Shown here: one piece after another, positions 8,948-18,395 of the stretch | How the letters are laid out: each line of letters begins with the position of its first letter | Numbering within the stretch: the stretch's first letter is position 1 | Assembly: GCA_947494995.1 (NCBI GenBank) | Contig: CANLWY010000001.1 | Location: 930,001-994,000, forward strand | Direction: 5' to 3' | Source of the DNA: an uncultured Campylobacterales bacterium | Lineage (GTDB): Bacteria; Campylobacterota; Campylobacteria; Campylobacterales; Arcobacteraceae | Length of the DNA: 64,000 bases | Notes under the pieces: generated by a model | Seen by the model: the letters and a program-made list of their open reading frames with translations, nothing else | The model's database searches: none | What the model was told of the DNA's origin: nothing | Position numbers and translations under genes: made by a program

Positions 8948-9637
8948 TTATTTAAAATTAAGTTTGTAACCAAGTCCTTTTACATTTTCTATTAACTCAT
9001 AATGAGTTTTAGAACGAAGTTTATTTATATACATTCTAATAGTATCAGGAGTAGCTCCTTTTTCATACCAAACATAGCCTTCAATGGCATCATAGCTTAC
9101 CATATGTCCTTTATTATCAATTAAAATCTCAAAAAGTTTTTTTTCACTTCTTGTTAGATGTATAATCTCTTTATTTTTTATTAACACTTTATTTCTATAG
9201 TCATAAACAAGATCAAATCCTAGTTTTAGAAAATGATTACTTGTTGATAGTTTGCCTGAAGCCATAAGTAATGAGTTATATAATTGTTCTATATCAAAAG
9301 GTTTATGTAAAAAAGAGATAACTTCCATATCAATTGATTTACCAATATTATCAGAGGTATCATAGGCAGTAAGAACAATAACAGGTAGAGTATGATTAAC
9401 TTCACGAATGTTTTGAACCATTGTAAGCCCATTCATTTTAGGTAAATGAATATCCGTAACTAAAACATCAATATTACCTTTATAAAAAAGCTCTAAACCT
9501 TCTTTTCCATCAGTAGCAAAAACTACACTCTTACAATATGGGCTTAGTGCACTTACAATTTCATCACAAAGAAGTTCATCATCTTCAACAACTAATACAT
9601 TTACCGGAGCAAGTCTTTTAAGAACACTCTTTTCCAT
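8948..9637 (-). CDS. OmpR-family response regulator
   Basis: A 229-residue protein: N-terminal receiver domain (acidic pair in VVEDDE, phospho-acceptor Asp in VTDIHLPKMNG, conserved T/A and K in VLTAYD and LHKPF) and a C-terminal winged-helix DNA-binding domain (RSEKKLFEILIDNKG, then YINKLRSK). ATG 9637 is chosen because AAGGAGG precedes it; the in-frame upstream start lies deep inside the kinase gene. It overlaps the histidine kinase end by 20 nt and sits immediately upstream of the cytochrome-torA pair, so it probably controls that operon (inference). Confidence 0.88.
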   Translation of the reverse strand: MEKSVLKRLAPVNVLVVEDDELLCDEIVSALSPYCKSVVFATDGKEGLELFYKGNIDVLVTDIHLPKMNGLTMVQNIREVNHTLPVIVLTAYDTSDNIGKSIDMEVISFLHKPFDIEQLYNSLLMASGKLSTSNHFLKLGFDLVYDYRNKVLIKNKEIIHLTRSEKKLFEILIDNKGHMVSYDAIEGYVWYEKGATPDTIRMYINKLRSKTHYELIENVKGLGYKLNFK

Positions 9638-11666
9638 GATTAACCTCCTTAAAGGGTAATATAATTTCAAACCTTGTAGGGTTTTTATATGATGAGATTT
9701 TTATCTCACCATTTAATTTTTTATCTATTAACAATCTACAAAAATATAAACCATTTCCGGTTCCTTTTATTCCCTTTGTAGTTTGTAGTGGTTTAAATAG
9801 CTTCTCTTTAAATTTTGTATCAATGCCACAACCATCATCTTCTATTATTAGTTTATAGTGCGTTGATTTTTCTAAATTAATTGTAATATGACCTAGTTCA
9901 TCTTGGTCATCACGTTTTTCTATAATTGCATCTTTTGCATTTGAAATAAGATTTACAATGACTTGTTTAAGATGATTTGAGTGGGAAAAAAGTCTGTAGT
10001 CTTGGTCATATTCATAATTAAATTTTAAATCTATATTATTTACTCTAGCCATTGGATCCATAATATTAACAACTTCTTGAACTGTATCTGCAACATCAAA
10101 ACACTCTTTATTTGCATTAACTTTATAAAACTCTTTAAATGATTGTAAAGTCTCTTCCATAAAACGTATTATTTCCGAGGCTTTTTCAAAATTACTGATT
10201 AGTCTCTCTTCACTTATCATTTTATCTGTAACTTGGAACTTCATATTTCCCATCATCACTAATAGTGCTGCTAAAGGTTGTCTCCATTGATGCGTTATTG
10301 CTCCTACCATCTCTCCTAGAGCTGCCATTTTTCCATGTTGTATCATGATTCGTTCATGTTCTTGTTCTCTTTTTTCAAGAAAATATTCATGACTTATATC
10401 ACTTACTGTAATCATTGCACCTTCAAAATTCTGTTCTGCATCTAAAATACCAGTGACCTGTACACGCCAACTCAAAGTTTGTTTATCATTAATAAATGTT
10501 TCTGAAGTTTGTTCTACTTTTTGTGATAAAACACTAGTTATTAAAGTTTTCATTTTTTTAGAAACATCTAATGAAGTATTTGAAAATACATGAGGTATAT
10601 CATTAATATTTGTTTCATTATTTATATGTTCTAAATCAAAGAGTTTTTTATATGAAGTATTCATAAAAATACTATTACCCTTTAGATTTACCATTGCTAA
10701 GGCTTGAATACTATGGTATGCGAATGAGTCCAAAAGCTGTCTATGTTTAAACATCATTTTTGACATTAGCATTGATATAAAAAACATTATTAAGCCAAAT
10801 AAAACTAGTCCTAAAGCCATTAATACATTTATAAAAAGCTTTTGGGTTAACTCTTTAAATATATTTTCTTCATCTAATACGGTTGCAAATATCCAATCTG
10901 TATTTTCTAAAAATTCATAAGTTAAAAGATACTTTTTCCCCTCATATGAATAAGAAAGAGTATTTGATTTATCTTTTTTTTGTAAAATAGCCTTAATAGC
11001 AGCTTCACAACCTTCGCATTTTTTACTACTAAAACCTTTTGGACTTACAAGAATATTTCCTCGTTTGTTTAATAAAAAAGCAAAACCATCTACAGGTAGA
11101 TTAATTGTTAAAATATCTTTTGCAATAACATCTAAAATTAAATCACTTGATAAAACACCAATAAATTTGCCATCTCTAAGAATTGGTGTTGCAATAGAAA
11201 TTACATCATCTTTAAGATCTGAGTCAATATATGGAGTAGTAACAATCATACTATTAGCTTCTTTTGTTTCTAGATACCAAGGTCGTTTACTAGCAAAATA
11301 GTCTGATGAACCTAACCAATAAATACCTGAAATAAAATCATCATTTTCATATCCTGCATATACACTTCTAAAATCACCTGAACGATTTACATATGCTAAT
11401 TGAGTTTGAATTTTTTCATAATCAGAAGAAGATGACATAGTAGAGATAAACTCAGCAGTAGAAGCTATTAATCTTTTTTTTGACAATAACCATTCATCTA
11501 TCTTTTTTTTGTATCCTTCTACTATATTGACCTGATTATTTTTTGTAAGTTCTTCCATCATAGTTTTATTATTATTATAATTAAAAATGACCAAGCCAAT
11601 ATATAATATACAGACAATACAAATAATAACTAAGAAAATGAATTTTGTTTTTTTTAAAGTTTTCAT
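9618..11666 (-). CDS. Sensor histidine kinase with Cache and PAS domains
   Basis: A 682-residue membrane kinase. TM1 is at about 8-28, followed by a periplasmic double-Cache-like sensor region (about 35-270), TM2 (about 275-300), a PAS domain (about 305-420), a dimerisation/H-box with THQWRQPLAALL, and a HATPase domain with DDGCGID and GTGNGLYF glycine boxes. The sensor domain carries a KKCEGCEAAI Cys pair. It is upstream of and overlapping its cognate response regulator. Position next to torA suggests it senses an S- or N-oxide or periplasmic redox state, but the ligand is not visible in the sequence. Confidence 0.85.
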   Translation of the reverse strand: MKTLKKTKFIFLVIICIVCILYIGLVIFNYNNNKTMMEELTKNNQVNIVEGYKKKIDEWLLSKKRLIASTAEFISTMSSSSDYEKIQTQLAYVNRSGDFRSVYAGYENDDFISGIYWLGSSDYFASKRPWYLETKEANSMIVTTPYIDSDLKDDVISIATPILRDGKFIGVLSSDLILDVIAKDILTINLPVDGFAFLLNKRGNILVSPKGFSSKKCEGCEAAIKAILQKKDKSNTLSYSYEGKKYLLTYEFLENTDWIFATVLDEENIFKELTQKLFINVLMALGLVLFGLIMFFISMLMSKMMFKHRQLLDSFAYHSIQALAMVNLKGNSIFMNTSYKKLFDLEHINNETNINDIPHVFSNTSLDVSKKMKTLITSVLSQKVEQTSETFINDKQTLSWRVQVTGILDAEQNFEGAMITVSDISHEYFLEKREQEHERIMIQHGKMAALGEMVGAITHQWRQPLAALLVMMGNMKFQVTDKMISEERLISNFEKASEIIRFMEETLQSFKEFYKVNANKECFDVADTVQEVVNIMDPMARVNNIDLKFNYEYDQDYRLFSHSNHLKQVIVNLISNAKDAIIEKRDDQDELGHITINLEKSTHYKLIIEDDGCGIDTKFKEKLFKPLQTTKGIKGTGNGLYFCRLLIDKKLNGEIKISSYKNPTRFEIILPFKEVNHGKECS

Positions 11667-11751
11667 AAAGTTGTTCTACTTTCCATTTAAACTCTTTTTA
11701 TATTTAACATACTATATAAGAATAAAAAAAACATAAATTTTTTTAAATTTA

Positions 11752-11781
11752 ATAATAGGTGTTATTTAAAACACCTATTAT
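11752..11781 (-). terminator. Terminator hairpin after the SNF transporter gene
   Basis: A 12-bp perfect stem (ATAATAGGTGTT / AACACCTATTAT) with a 6-nt loop lies just beyond the stop at 11788 on the minus strand. The following sequence is A/T-rich rather than a pure T-run. Confidence 0.65.
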
Positions 11782-11787
11782 ACTTAA

Positions 11788-13125
11788 TTAGAAGAAAACT
11801 TTGTTAATCATTACAATCATTACCCCTAATGGAGTAATAAATCTAATTGAAAAATACCAAATTTTAAAAACTGTATCATTCATATATGGTTTTAAAAGCA
11901 TATAGATTACTTCTTTTTTTATTATAAAACCAACAAATATTGCTACGAGCATACCTCCAAGTGGTAATAAAATTGACGCACTTAAGAAGTCTAATATATC
12001 AAATGTTCCTGTACCAAAGAAAGTAACATACTCTTTTATTCCCTCTATATTTGATAAAAGAGCCATTGCTCCTAAAATGTAAGTTATTAGTCCAAGAACA
12101 ATAAGTGCTTTCATCCGACTTGTATTAAATCTATTTATTACTGCCATTACAGTTGGCTCTAAAATAGAAACAGCTGAGGTAATTCCTGCAAAAGCTAAAG
12201 CAACAAAAAAAGCTACACCAATAATATTACCTATGAATCCCATATCATGTAAGATAGCAGGAAGAGAGATAAATACAAGACCTGGACCTTGCGCTGGTTC
12301 CGCACCAAAATTAAATATTATTGCAAAAATCACAACTCCTGCAATTAGTGCAATAATAGTGTCTAATAATGCAACAATAGCAGAGGCTCTAACTAAATTA
12401 GTCTTTTTAGGTAAAGATGCTGAATAAGTCATAATAGTACCCATACCAAGTGATAAGGTAAAAAAAGCATGACCAACAGCAGCAAGAATTGAACTTGAAT
12501 GAACCTTTGAAAAATCAGGAACAAATAAAAACTCTATTGCTTTAGAAAACCCATCTAAAGTTGTTGAATAATAAAGAAGGGCAATTAAAATTACAATAAG
12601 CATTGGCATTAGAATAATATTGGCTTTTTCAATTCCTTTTTTAATTCCTTTTGAAACAATTAGAGCAGTTATTATAAAAGCAATTGTAAATAGAATAAGT
12701 TGGTTTGTTATATCTGTTGTAACCATTCCTCCAAATGCTGCACTTGAGTTTTCTACATTTTGAGGTAATGTAGTTGCAGATATATAAATATATTTGAAAA
12801 TCCATCCAATAACTACAAGATAGAAAGAAAGAATTATAACTCCATTTACAACCATCCAACCACTATATTTCCATAGTTTTCCATTTTTTGGAGCTAGTGT
12901 TTCAAATGCTGTTACAGAATCTTCTCTACTAAGACGTCCTATTACAACTTCTGCTAGAAAAAGGGAAAGTCCAATAAAAACAATTGTCATAAGATAAATT
13001 AAAACAAAAGCTCCTCCACCATTTTCTCCTGTTATATATGGAAACTTCCAGATGTTTCCAAGTCCAACAGCACTCCCTGCTGCTGCAAGAATAAACCCTA
13101 TACGGCTAAACCTCGCATTATTCAT
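11788..13125 (-). CDS. Sodium:neurotransmitter symporter family transporter
   Basis: A 445-residue protein with about 11-12 transmembrane helices. The N-terminal signature RIGFILAAAGSAVGLGNIWK followed by FPY is diagnostic of the SNF/NSS (LeuT-like) family, whose bacterial members import amino acids with Na+. TM1 residues GSAVGLGN fit the unwound substrate and sodium site. The substrate is unknown. It is 22 nt downstream of the EamA-family gene and may be co-transcribed with it. Confidence 0.88.
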   Translation of the reverse strand: MNNARFSRIGFILAAAGSAVGLGNIWKFPYITGENGGGAFVLIYLMTIVFIGLSLFLAEVVIGRLSREDSVTAFETLAPKNGKLWKYSGWMVVNGVIILSFYLVVIGWIFKYIYISATTLPQNVENSSAAFGGMVTTDITNQLILFTIAFIITALIVSKGIKKGIEKANIILMPMLIVILIALLYYSTTLDGFSKAIEFLFVPDFSKVHSSSILAAVGHAFFTLSLGMGTIMTYSASLPKKTNLVRASAIVALLDTIIALIAGVVIFAIIFNFGAEPAQGPGLVFISLPAILHDMGFIGNIIGVAFFVALAFAGITSAVSILEPTVMAVINRFNTSRMKALIVLGLITYILGAMALLSNIEGIKEYVTFFGTGTFDILDFLSASILLPLGGMLVAIFVGFIIKKEVIYMLLKPYMNDTVFKIWYFSIRFITPLGVMIVMINKVFF

Positions 13126-13146
13126 AGTAATCCTTTATTATAAAAT

Positions 13147-14079
13147 TTATGATACTCTTTCCCCATTTAATACACCACTTGCTAAGAATACACCACTTAT
13201 CACAAGAAGCATTCCAATTAATATACTTGTATTTAAATATTCATTTAACATTATAGTTGCAAGAATAGTTGCTACAGCAGGAGTTGCTGCACCAATAGCT
13301 GAAGTCTTTTCAGCACCTATTCGTATGATTGCTCCACTAAAACATATTCCTGAAAAAACTCCAACTATTATTCCTTGAACTATTAACTGTCCAAGAACTG
13401 CAGACATAGGTAGCGAACTATATCCAAGTTCAGGATTAGTTACTAAAATCCAAATGGTGATAAATATACCATTAGGAAAAGCCCCAAGTGCAGCAACTTT
13501 TAAAGGAGCAAGTCCTGATTGACGAATACTTATAGTAAATAGTGACCAAAGAAATGCACTTGATATTAAAAGAGCTTGTCCTATTAGTAAGCTATTGCTC
13601 CAGTTAGTTTCTGTTTGGATTAACATAATTACAACACCAATACAAATAATGATAATTCCCCACTTTCTAAAGTTTGGAAGTGTTTGTTTATAAACTATTA
13701 CTGCAATCAAGCTTACAAATAGTGGGATTGTTCCTGGTATAAGAGTACTTCCGTATGCTACTTGAGTTAATTGCATTCCATATCCAGAAAGAAAGAAAAA
13801 AAGTACTCCACTTCCAAATATAATTCCAAATAAATAAATAGGAGGTACTTTTCTATAATCTTTTAGACTTTTTATAAATATAGGTAATAAAATAAATCCA
13901 GGAACTGCATAACGAAAAAATGTTAATTCTGTTAAGCTTAATGGTGAAAGAGCTCCAATTCTTAGTGACAAAGCATAACTAGACCAAATAAGTACGGTAA
14001 TAAGGGCTAAAAATAATCCAATTATTTGTTGTTTTGATGTACTATTTATATTTTCTATTGTTAAAATAGTTTTAGACAT
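13147..14079 (-). CDS. EamA/DMT-family transporter
   Basis: A 310-residue protein with ten predicted membrane helices arranged as two EamA repeats (first repeat from LFLALITVLIWSSYALS; second from LLIGQALLISSAFLWSLF). The family exports metabolites, often amino acids; the substrate is not readable. It is divergently transcribed from the AraC/GyrI-type regulator across a 168-nt AT-rich gap, a layout that suggests control by that regulator (inference). Confidence 0.82.
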   Translation of the reverse strand: MSKTILTIENINSTSKQQIIGLFLALITVLIWSSYALSLRIGALSPLSLTELTFFRYAVPGFILLPIFIKSLKDYRKVPPIYLFGIIFGSGVLFFFLSGYGMQLTQVAYGSTLIPGTIPLFVSLIAVIVYKQTLPNFRKWGIIIICIGVVIMLIQTETNWSNSLLIGQALLISSAFLWSLFTISIRQSGLAPLKVAALGAFPNGIFITIWILVTNPELGYSSLPMSAVLGQLIVQGIIVGVFSGICFSGAIIRIGAEKTSAIGAATPAVATILATIMLNEYLNTSILIGMLLVISGVFLASGVLNGERVS

Positions 14080-14247
14080 ATATATATTTCTCCATTTAGT
14101 TTTTGATATTTTTAGATGAAAGAGTGATTATTATATCTGTTTGATTTCCTTGTTTCTTTCTTATAATTAATAGGTTTATTGTTTTTTTGTAAGTATAAAA
14201 TTGTCTATAATTAAACAAAAAATAGTTTATTTATAGTATAATTCTTT

Positions 14248-15123
14248 ATGCAAAGGAAAAACACACGTGATTTACATATTGATATAGCTAATAAAACTAT
14301 GTCATATATTTACAAACATATTGATACACATATAAATTTAGATCATCTTGCTTCAAATTTTTCAGTAAGTAAAATACATCTACATAATATTTTTAAGGAA
14401 CAATTAGGAATTAATATTTATGAATCAATAAAATCAATACGACTCCAAAAAGCTTCAAATCTTTTATTAACAAATAAATATTCTACTATTACAGAGATTG
14501 CTAATATGTGTGGGTATAGTTCTCATTCTTCTTTTATCAAAGCCTTTAAAGATCGTTTTGACCAAACACCAAAACAGTGGAGAAGTGGTGGTTATGAATC
14601 TTATTCTGACGCTATTTTAAAAAAATCTTTGTTGAAAAGTTCTCTTCCAAATTTTGATGAAACAAAAGTAAAAATTGTAAAAACAAAAGATAGACCAATT
14701 TATTATCTTAGACAAAAAGGATATATTTTAGAAGAGGCTAAACAAAAGTGGAGACAACTTCAAGCATGGGTTTATACAAATGAGTTGGACGATTGTGAAG
14801 AAATAGGTATTTATCATGATAATCCTGCAATAACTCCACATGATAAATGTTTTTATATAGCAGCTGTAAGCACAAAAGAAAAAGTTATAAATACAAACCT
14901 TCCTTCAAATGTATTAGAAGGAGGATTATATGCAACTTTTGATATTTCTGGAGGTGAAAAAGAAGAAGTAGCCTGGTTTATTAAATGGGTATATTATGAT
15001 TGGTTGCCTAAAAGTGGATTTGAAACAACTACTGCACCATCTTTTGTAATAATGCATAAAAATCATTTTTTAGAGGAAAAAGAGATTGAGTCAACTTTTT
15101 ATCTTCCAATAAGAAGTGTTTAA
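14248..15123 (+). CDS. AraC-family regulator with GyrI-like effector domain
   Basis: A 291-residue protein. The N-terminal third has two helix-turn-helix motifs typical of AraC (LDHLASNFSVSKIHLHNIF, then ITEIANMCGYSSHSSFIKAF, KDRFDQTPKQWR). The C-terminal part (from about residue 135, DRPIYYLRQKGY) is a GyrI-like small-molecule-binding domain as in Rob and related regulators. It is likely a drug- or metabolite-responsive activator of the divergent EamA transporter. It converges on the PLP enzyme gene with only 9 nt between stops. Confidence 0.82.
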   Translation: MQRKNTRDLHIDIANKTMSYIYKHIDTHINLDHLASNFSVSKIHLHNIFKEQLGINIYESIKSIRLQKASNLLLTNKYSTITEIANMCGYSSHSSFIKAFKDRFDQTPKQWRSGGYESYSDAILKKSLLKSSLPNFDETKVKIVKTKDRPIYYLRQKGYILEEAKQKWRQLQAWVYTNELDDCEEIGIYHDNPAITPHDKCFYIAAVSTKEKVINTNLPSNVLEGGLYATFDISGGEKEEVAWFIKWVYYDWLPKSGFETTTAPSFVIMHKNHFLEEKEIESTFYLPIRSV

Positions 15124-15132
15124 TCAAAGAGA

Positions 15133-16629
15133 TTATTTTTCTAGTTTTTTAAACTCTTTTATAATCTCTTCTATAGGTTCTATTCCAACAGAAATTCTTA
15201 TTAAATCAATTGGAAGTTCAATTTCTTCTAAAAACTTATTTCCCTCTTCTGTTTGAATTAAATCCCAGTGAGCGAGGTAAGTATATGGCATTAGAAGAGT
15301 GAATTCTGTTCCAAGGCTTGGACCTTTTGCAAAATTTAATTTATCATAAATTTCTTTTAGAGGTTTTGTAAAAACTACTGATACAATTCCTGTTAAGCTA
15401 TTGTCATCTATCATAGTAGCAGAGTAGTTTTCTTTATTCTCTTCATCTAAACAGTAATAGACTTTTTTTATATATGAACACTTCTTTAAATAATCTACTA
15501 AAACTTTTGTATTAGAAGATATTTTCTTTACTCTTTTTTCATAACCTTGTATTTCAAAGGCCATTCTTTGCATATCTTTTATATATACAGGATCACAGTG
15601 ATTAAAAAATTCAGCAGTCATGTGAGATAGAGTATGTTTTTTATTTAAAATAATTGCACCCATTAAAACGTCTGCATTTCCAGATGCAAATTTTGTTAAA
15701 GACTCTACAAAAATATCTGCATAATCTGTTAAGTCAAGGTTATAAGGTGTTGCAAAAGTTGTATCAATTACAAGTGGAATATTATATTCATCACAAAGTT
15801 TTCTTAATCTTTTAATATCAACACATTTTAATAGTGGATTTGTAGGTAGTTCTGTAATAATTGCAGTTACTCTTCTCCCTTCTTGTTTTAGATACTCTTC
15901 AAGTAAATCAAGATTTGTTATATCAGAAAATACCTTTTGTCTTTGAAAGTGATGATTTATAATATTCATCGTATCTAAATAAAGCCATCCAAATTGAACT
16001 AGAACATCTCTACCATTTCGTGCTTGTATTGAGTGAAGTCCTCGAACTATTGAGTAAATTGCATTCATTCCTGATGGTGCTAGACATACTTTATCTTTTG
16101 GTTGTTTGTAAGCATTTGCTAGTGTACCTATGATGATATCTTTTGATCTCTCTTTATCTTCTAATTCTTCTTGATATAGAGTATCTATTAATCCTTCTTC
16201 GTAAAGATATTTTTCAGCTAATCTTGAAGATAAATTGCATCCTACATGCTGAATATACATTAAAACTTTTTGAAATTGAGATGTTCCATTTTGAACTAAA
16301 ATCACTCCAAATGGTTCATTTATATCTATTTTATTGTAAATATAGTATTTGTCACTTACTAGTTCAACAGCTTTATTTGAAGATAAAAGTACTACTTCAT
16401 ACTCATCACAAATTTTATATTTCTTTTTTATAAAAGAAGCAAGTTTTTTTAAATATGGATGTAGAATAAACCTTGGATATCCACTTTTTATCTTTTCACA
16501 GATTTCAGGTGTTTGTTCTTCATAATCAATTACATCTTGTAAATAAGGCATAGATACAGATACTGCATGTACATTATTTACAGGAAGAGTTTCTCCTGTT
16601 GGGATATGATTAAAAAAGTTTTCTTTCAT
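15133..16629 (-). CDS. Cys/Met-metabolism PLP enzyme, Str2-like
   Basis: A 498-residue fold-type I PLP enzyme with an N-terminal extension of about 150 residues. The PLP lysine is in VESLTKFASGNADV, with the cofactor-aspartate region VIDTTFATP upstream. The N-terminal extension reads TGETLPVNNVHAVSVSMP and later YPRFILHP, a pattern I associate with fungal Str2-type cystathionine gamma-synthases rather than standard bacterial MetB. It probably catalyses gamma-replacement on an activated homoserine to give cystathionine (inference). It is 2 nt downstream of a second Cys/Met-metabolism PLP enzyme, so the two probably act in one pathway. Confidence 0.75.
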   Translation of the reverse strand: MKENFFNHIPTGETLPVNNVHAVSVSMPYLQDVIDYEEQTPEICEKIKSGYPRFILHPYLKKLASFIKKKYKICDEYEVVLLSSNKAVELVSDKYYIYNKIDINEPFGVILVQNGTSQFQKVLMYIQHVGCNLSSRLAEKYLYEEGLIDTLYQEELEDKERSKDIIIGTLANAYKQPKDKVCLAPSGMNAIYSIVRGLHSIQARNGRDVLVQFGWLYLDTMNIINHHFQRQKVFSDITNLDLLEEYLKQEGRRVTAIITELPTNPLLKCVDIKRLRKLCDEYNIPLVIDTTFATPYNLDLTDYADIFVESLTKFASGNADVLMGAIILNKKHTLSHMTAEFFNHCDPVYIKDMQRMAFEIQGYEKRVKKISSNTKVLVDYLKKCSYIKKVYYCLDEENKENYSATMIDDNSLTGIVSVVFTKPLKEIYDKLNFAKGPSLGTEFTLLMPYTYLAHWDLIQTEEGNKFLEEIELPIDLIRISVGIEPIEEIIKEFKKLEK

Positions 16630-16631
16630 CT

Positions 16632-17786
16632 TTACTTTACAGCCTGCTTTATATCTTCAATTAAATCTTCTACGTTTTCTAATCCTATAGAAAATCTAAC
16701 AGTTCCTTCCGCTATTCCAATAGCTGCAAGTTCTTCTTTTGAAAAAGTTGCATGTGATATTTTAGCTGGAATTTCAACTCTTGAATCTGGACTTCCAAAT
16801 GAACATTTCTCACCATATATTTTTGTATTTTCAATAAATCTCTCTGCTAATTCAAGTGATTCAAAATCTACACAAAAAACTCCTGGAATATAATCCATTT
16901 GTTCTTGAGCTAATTCATATTGAGGATGTGATTTTAATCCTGGATGAGTAACCTTTGTTATGTAATCTTGTTCTTCTAAAAATTTGGCAATTTTAAGAGA
17001 GTTTTCTTGATGTTCTTTCATTCTAACTTTTAGAGTAGGAATACCTAAAGTAATAAGATAAACATCCATAGGATTTTGAGATTTTCCACCTGCATTTGCA
17101 TAATAATGAATTTGATCTGATAATTCTTTAGTTTTTGCAACAATTGCACCTGCAACTACTGCTCCATGACCTGAGATATATTTTGTTGTTGAGAATAAAG
17201 AAAAATCAGCTCCCAGTTCTAAAGGTCTTTGAGATATAAAAGTTGCAAGAGAGTTATCTACTGCAAATAAAGCCTCATGTTTATGACTAAGTTGGGCTAC
17301 TTTTTTTAAGTCAATTATCTTAAGACCAGGGTTTGTAGGTGATTCACAAAGAACTAAATCAATAGGATTGTTTTTTAATATTTCTTCCATTTTATCAAAC
17401 TCTAGGAAGTTTGCAAAATGAACTGTTACATTATATTTTTCTTTAAAAATTTTTAATAATCTAAATGTTCCACCATAACAATCTGCTTCAACTAAAATAT
17501 GTGAGTTTGCTTTTAAAACTGTTTCAAAAAGTAGGGCAACAGAAGCAATACCTGTATGTGTACAAACACATCCTGCTCCTCCTTCAACTTCAGTAAATAG
17601 GTTTTCTAACATTTCACGTGTAGGGTTATCACTTCTTGTATAGTCATAGACTTTACCACTAGAGTCTTGTTTTTTTAAATCAAATGTACCTGTATTATAA
17701 ATTGGAAAATGTGAAGCACCTGCTTGTTCTTCAAAGGGTGCAAATTTAGCAATGTGACTTAATGAAGTCTCTATATTTTTTTTCAT
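16632..17786 (-). CDS. Cys/Met-metabolism PLP enzyme (CGS/CBL family)
   Basis: A 384-residue enzyme of the cystathionine gamma-synthase/beta-lyase family: IPYNTGTFDL-like N terminus (FPIYNTGTFDL), YTRSDNPTREMLE phosphate/tyrosine region, LVLCESPTNPG, AVDNSLATF with the cofactor Asp, and the PLP lysine in LFSTTKYISGHGAVVAG. ATG 17786 is favoured over an upstream start 33 nt away because AGGAT precedes it and family N termini begin near here. Lyase and synthase activities cannot be separated by reading. It is co-transcribed with the Str2-like gene. Confidence 0.8.
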   Translation of the reverse strand: MKKNIETSLSHIAKFAPFEEQAGASHFPIYNTGTFDLKKQDSSGKVYDYTRSDNPTREMLENLFTEVEGGAGCVCTHTGIASVALLFETVLKANSHILVEADCYGGTFRLLKIFKEKYNVTVHFANFLEFDKMEEILKNNPIDLVLCESPTNPGLKIIDLKKVAQLSHKHEALFAVDNSLATFISQRPLELGADFSLFSTTKYISGHGAVVAGAIVAKTKELSDQIHYYANAGGKSQNPMDVYLITLGIPTLKVRMKEHQENSLKIAKFLEEQDYITKVTHPGLKSHPQYELAQEQMDYIPGVFCVDFESLELAERFIENTKIYGEKCSFGSPDSRVEIPAKISHATFSKEELAAIGIAEGTVRFSIGLENVEDLIEDIKQAVK

Positions 17787-17892
17787 ACATATCCTAGTTT
17801 TTAGGCGAATTATACCCAAGTTTTTCTAAGAGTAAAAATTGCCTAAAATAGAATATTAATTTTTCTTATATTTAATAAGTTAAATTCAGTAA

Positions 17893-18384
17893 TTAGATAT
17901 CACCATTTAATAATTGTATTAAGCCTTGTGATACTTCATCAAACTTTAAAACCCTTTTCCCATTGTTTTTTTCAGCAAAACTTTTTGCTTCAGAGTGTAA
18001 TTTAAAGGCTGGTAAATCATCACCTGCAGATGATGTTTTATTACTTCCATATACATAATAAGCTTTTGTTGCATCAATTGGTTTAAGTGTTGCATAGTTT
18101 GTAACAACCAACTCTTTAATATCAAGTTTTGTTGGAGCATCTGCTTCTGGCCATTTCATTGGATTAAAATAGAATTCAAAAAGTGACTTTGGACTTACAA
18201 AATAAAACTCTCTTGAATCTTTTGTTACAACTTTTGCTGTCCAGCTAGGAGTTTTATAGACTTGCATTTTTCTAATTAGCCCTCTTGTATCTTTATCTGC
18301 ATGGAGTGTATAAGCTTCACTAGCACTTAAACTTAAAGTTGATAATAAACAACTCGATATTATAAATAATGATAATTTTTTCAT
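17893..18384 (-). CDS. nosL: NosL-like accessory protein (Cys-less)
   Basis: A 163-residue secreted protein with a Sec signal (about 22 residues). The C-terminal part (VYGSNKTSSAGDDLPAFK, then KSFAEKNNGKRVLKFDEVS) is characteristic of NosL, a periplasmic copper chaperone for N2O reductase assembly. It is last in the nos cluster, as nosL is in Wolinella. The mature protein contains no Cys, unlike typical NosL copper sites with a Cys/Met pair; copper binding would need Met (MQVYKT, NPMKWP) or His. A second, Cys-containing NosL-type protein is encoded at 19223. Confidence 0.75.
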   Translation of the reverse strand: MKKLSLFIISSCLLSTLSLSASEAYTLHADKDTRGLIRKMQVYKTPSWTAKVVTKDSREFYFVSPKSLFEFYFNPMKWPEADAPTKLDIKELVVTNYATLKPIDATKAYYVYGSNKTSSAGDDLPAFKLHSEAKSFAEKNNGKRVLKFDEVSQGLIQLLNGDI

Positions 18385-18395
18385 TGTAATTCCTT

